64,000 nt of DNA. It comes from JAAXQD01 sp963790095 (GTDB lineage: Bacteria; Desulfobacterota; Desulfobacteria; Desulfobacterales; UBA11574). Each line of letters begins with the position of its first letter. Within the stretch, counting starts at the first letter, position 1. The translations under genes and the position numbers were made by a program. Below the pieces are notes generated by a model. That model ran no database searches, was not told where the DNA came from, and saw nothing but the letters and a program-made list of their open reading frames with translations. This document shows positions 62,640 to 64,000 of the stretch, one piece after another. The stretch covers positions 124,001 to 188,000 of the forward strand of contig CAWBNO010000022.1 of assembly GCA_963790095.1 (NCBI GenBank). Reading direction: 5' to 3'.

Positions 62640-63561
62640 TTAGCGGATATCCGTCTGCCCCATTTCTTTTGGTATACATAAAAGATCACCAGAATCCTTG
62701 AAGCCAGGCGGAATTTTTGGATCTATTGGATCAACTATATCATAATCACATTGAAGTATAAAGTTTATCAGATCTTTGGATGAAGAACCATTATGTTTTA
62801 GCAGCCTTTCTGAGATTTCAGATATGATAATTGGTCTATGAAATTCTAGAAGTTCTTTGCAACCCTCAAGTACTATATGCTCTGCTCCCTCGACGTCGAT
62901 TTTCAAAAAGCCCGGATCGAGCGAGTATTGTTTGGTCAGATCATCAACCGTTGTACAATTTACGTTTTTCGAAATATACGCTGAACCAAAAATGGATGGA
63001 TGTTTCATTTCTCCTATGCTGGAATATTCCTCTTTACCTTCTACTATTTTGATTTCAGCCTCACCTATATAACTTGAAGCAACTCCTTCGTATACAATAA
63101 CATTTCTTTTCAACTCGATTTAAAACTATGTTTTTGTACAATTTTTGTAGTGCATTTGTCGTTGGCTCAATCGACAATACTCTTCTTCTGTTGAGATTTT
63201 TGGCAAACAGAATTGTATAGAATCCAATGTTGGCTCCAATGTCTATTGCATCTCTATTCTTATTCAAATATTTTAGGCAATATTGAGCTATCTTTGGCTC
63301 GTATCGTTTATATGCAATAATTCGCTTAAACAAGTCAGAGTGAACACCGATTTCAAAGAAGCCTTGGAATTCGTCAACATATACAATTGGATCTTCTGCC
63401 AAAATATCGCTGATATTCTCGCAAAGAATTTCTATATTTCTACGCCTCCTATTAATCAAGTACCTTCTCATGGTTATTGCAGGATAGAGTAATTTCCTCA
63501 GGAAAGGATGTTTATATGTCAGTATTCTTATTTGCTTAAACATTATTTGAGACTCTGACAT
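62640..63561 (-). CDS. FkbM-family methyltransferase, one frameshift
   Basis: The N-terminal frame contains DAIDIGANIGFYTILFAKNL, the FkbM SAM-binding motif, and ends LYKNIVLNRVEK. The second frame resumes NVIVYEGVASSYIGEAEI and includes the hallmark LKIDVEGAEHIVLEG. One extra base in the T/A-rich run at 63104-63110 explains the break. About 306 residues. FkbM proteins O-methylate sugars or polyketides; here the target is probably the glycan. Confidence 0.82.
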
Positions 63562-63677
63562 TTTATTTTTAAATTAACTGATTGATGTTTCATGCTCCCC
63601 TCTTTCGACAGTTTAGCAAGCTCGGCCTCCACAAATTGATATTTAGCATGGCTTTCTCCCTACATTTCGTTCTTAAA

Positions 63678-64000
63678 TCAGGAGCTGTTGTCTTTCTTTA
63701 CAAACACGGCATCGAAATAAATGACATGACCGTCGCTTGCATAAACTTGTTCTAAATTTCCAGCGTAATAAAATCCCATGTGATCAAGTAATAGAATCAC
63801 CTCTTTAAAATCGGCCTGCCCGTAATAAAGGTTGTCTACACTTATTTCTAATACACACGCTGTTGCCAAGTTAAGAGTTTTTGATCCACCACGAATCACG
63901 CGGTCTTCATAACCTTGCACATCAAGTTTAACCAAAACTTTGGGCTTCATCAAACGAATGACACTGCTCAAAGCGTTATCCAAAGTCGTTAGTTTAACGC
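63678..64000 (-). CDS. FkbM-family methyltransferase, C-terminal part (5' end outside window)
   Basis: The frame is open to the right edge. Visible: VKLTTLDNAL, then KPKVLVKLDVQGYEDRVIRGG, the FkbM C-terminal signature equivalent to KIDVEGAE in the neighbouring gene, and a C-terminus ending near FVKKDNSS. About 107 residues are present. The N-terminal SAM-binding part is beyond 64000. The gap 63562-63677 holds no gene. Confidence 0.78.
   Translation of the reverse strand, partial: VKLTTLDNALSSVIRLMKPKVLVKLDVQGYEDRVIRGGSKTLNLATACVLEISVDNLYYGQADFKEVILLLDHMGFYYAGNLEQVYASDGHVIYFDAVFVKKDNSS

Noticed and set aside
1..64000. tRNA, rRNA, integrase attachment sites or a replication origin
   Set aside because: None could be recognised by eye; no cloverleaf with a CCA-type acceptor, no integrase and no DnaA-box cluster was noticed.

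Overview
The window looks like a piece of an anaerobic deltaproteobacterial (Desulfobacterota, probably Desulfobacterales-like) chromosome. This is an inference from gene content: a four-subunit 2-oxoacid:ferredoxin oxidoreductase, an ADP-forming acyl-CoA synthetase with crotonases, a TAXI-type TRAP transporter, an AmrS-type radical SAM enzyme, a MoeA fused to a periplasmic-binding-like domain, and many short palindromic intergenic repeats. No rRNA, tRNA, transposase or CRISPR array was seen, and no sulfate-reduction gene is present to confirm the lifestyle.

Layout. 1-2.9 kb: 3' part of an HrpA-type helicase. 3.2-4.0 kb: a family 2 glycosyltransferase. 4.4-8.5 kb (+): crotonase, acyl-CoA synthetase, crotonase. 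8.6-14.2 kb (-): a probable operon korD-korA-korB-korC-gdh, which would convert glutamate to 2-oxoglutarate and on to succinyl-CoA. 14.9-19.2 kb (+): TAXI-TRAP binding protein, fused permease, UspA and a DUF1566-type secreted protein. The two + strand catabolic units carry nearly the same promoter block, so 4-19 kb reads as one coordinated carbon/amino-acid catabolic island. 19.2-21.7 kb (-): O-methyltransferase, AmrS and a second methyltransferase. 21.9-27.6 kb (+): MoeA (frameshifted), MoeA-PBP fusion, archease and the RNA ligase RtcB. 28-31.5 kb: FKBP-methyltransferase fusion, PNPOx-like protein, UvsE endonuclease and a flavin reductase. 31.6-35.3 kb (-): an unknown membrane-anchored protein and a conserved-looking pair, a kinase-fold-like protein plus a polytopic membrane protein. 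35.7-38.9 kb: phosphomannomutase, an MFS transporter (frameshifted) and a duplicated zinc-ribbon protein.

From 39.5 kb to the right end lies a large exopolysaccharide/O-antigen locus. It holds a FecR-like protein and Wza on the + strand. On the - strand it holds a secretion ATPase, a Wzc tyrosine kinase, a TPR protein, an O-antigen ligase/polymerase, an undecaprenyl-phosphate sugar transferase, several glycosyltransferases, methyltransferases, an epimerase, a polymerase, a flippase and two FkbM methyltransferases. A four-helix-bundle gene and a MazE/PIN toxin-antitoxin module are inserted in it. The right-hand part is visibly more AT-rich, which suggests acquisition by transfer.

Reading frames are mostly intact up to 50 kb, with three single-base frameshifts. 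Between 50.7 and 63.6 kb nearly every gene is broken by one-base insertions or deletions, mostly in short homopolymers, while the protein similarity continues across each break. I therefore report these as single genes with frameshifts and suspect consensus errors in this part. One glycosyltransferase (56.9-57.6 kb) also has a premature stop and a missing C-terminus, so it looks like a true pseudogene. Between genes there are at least four families of short palindromic or MITE-like repeats, several of which directly abut start or stop codons.
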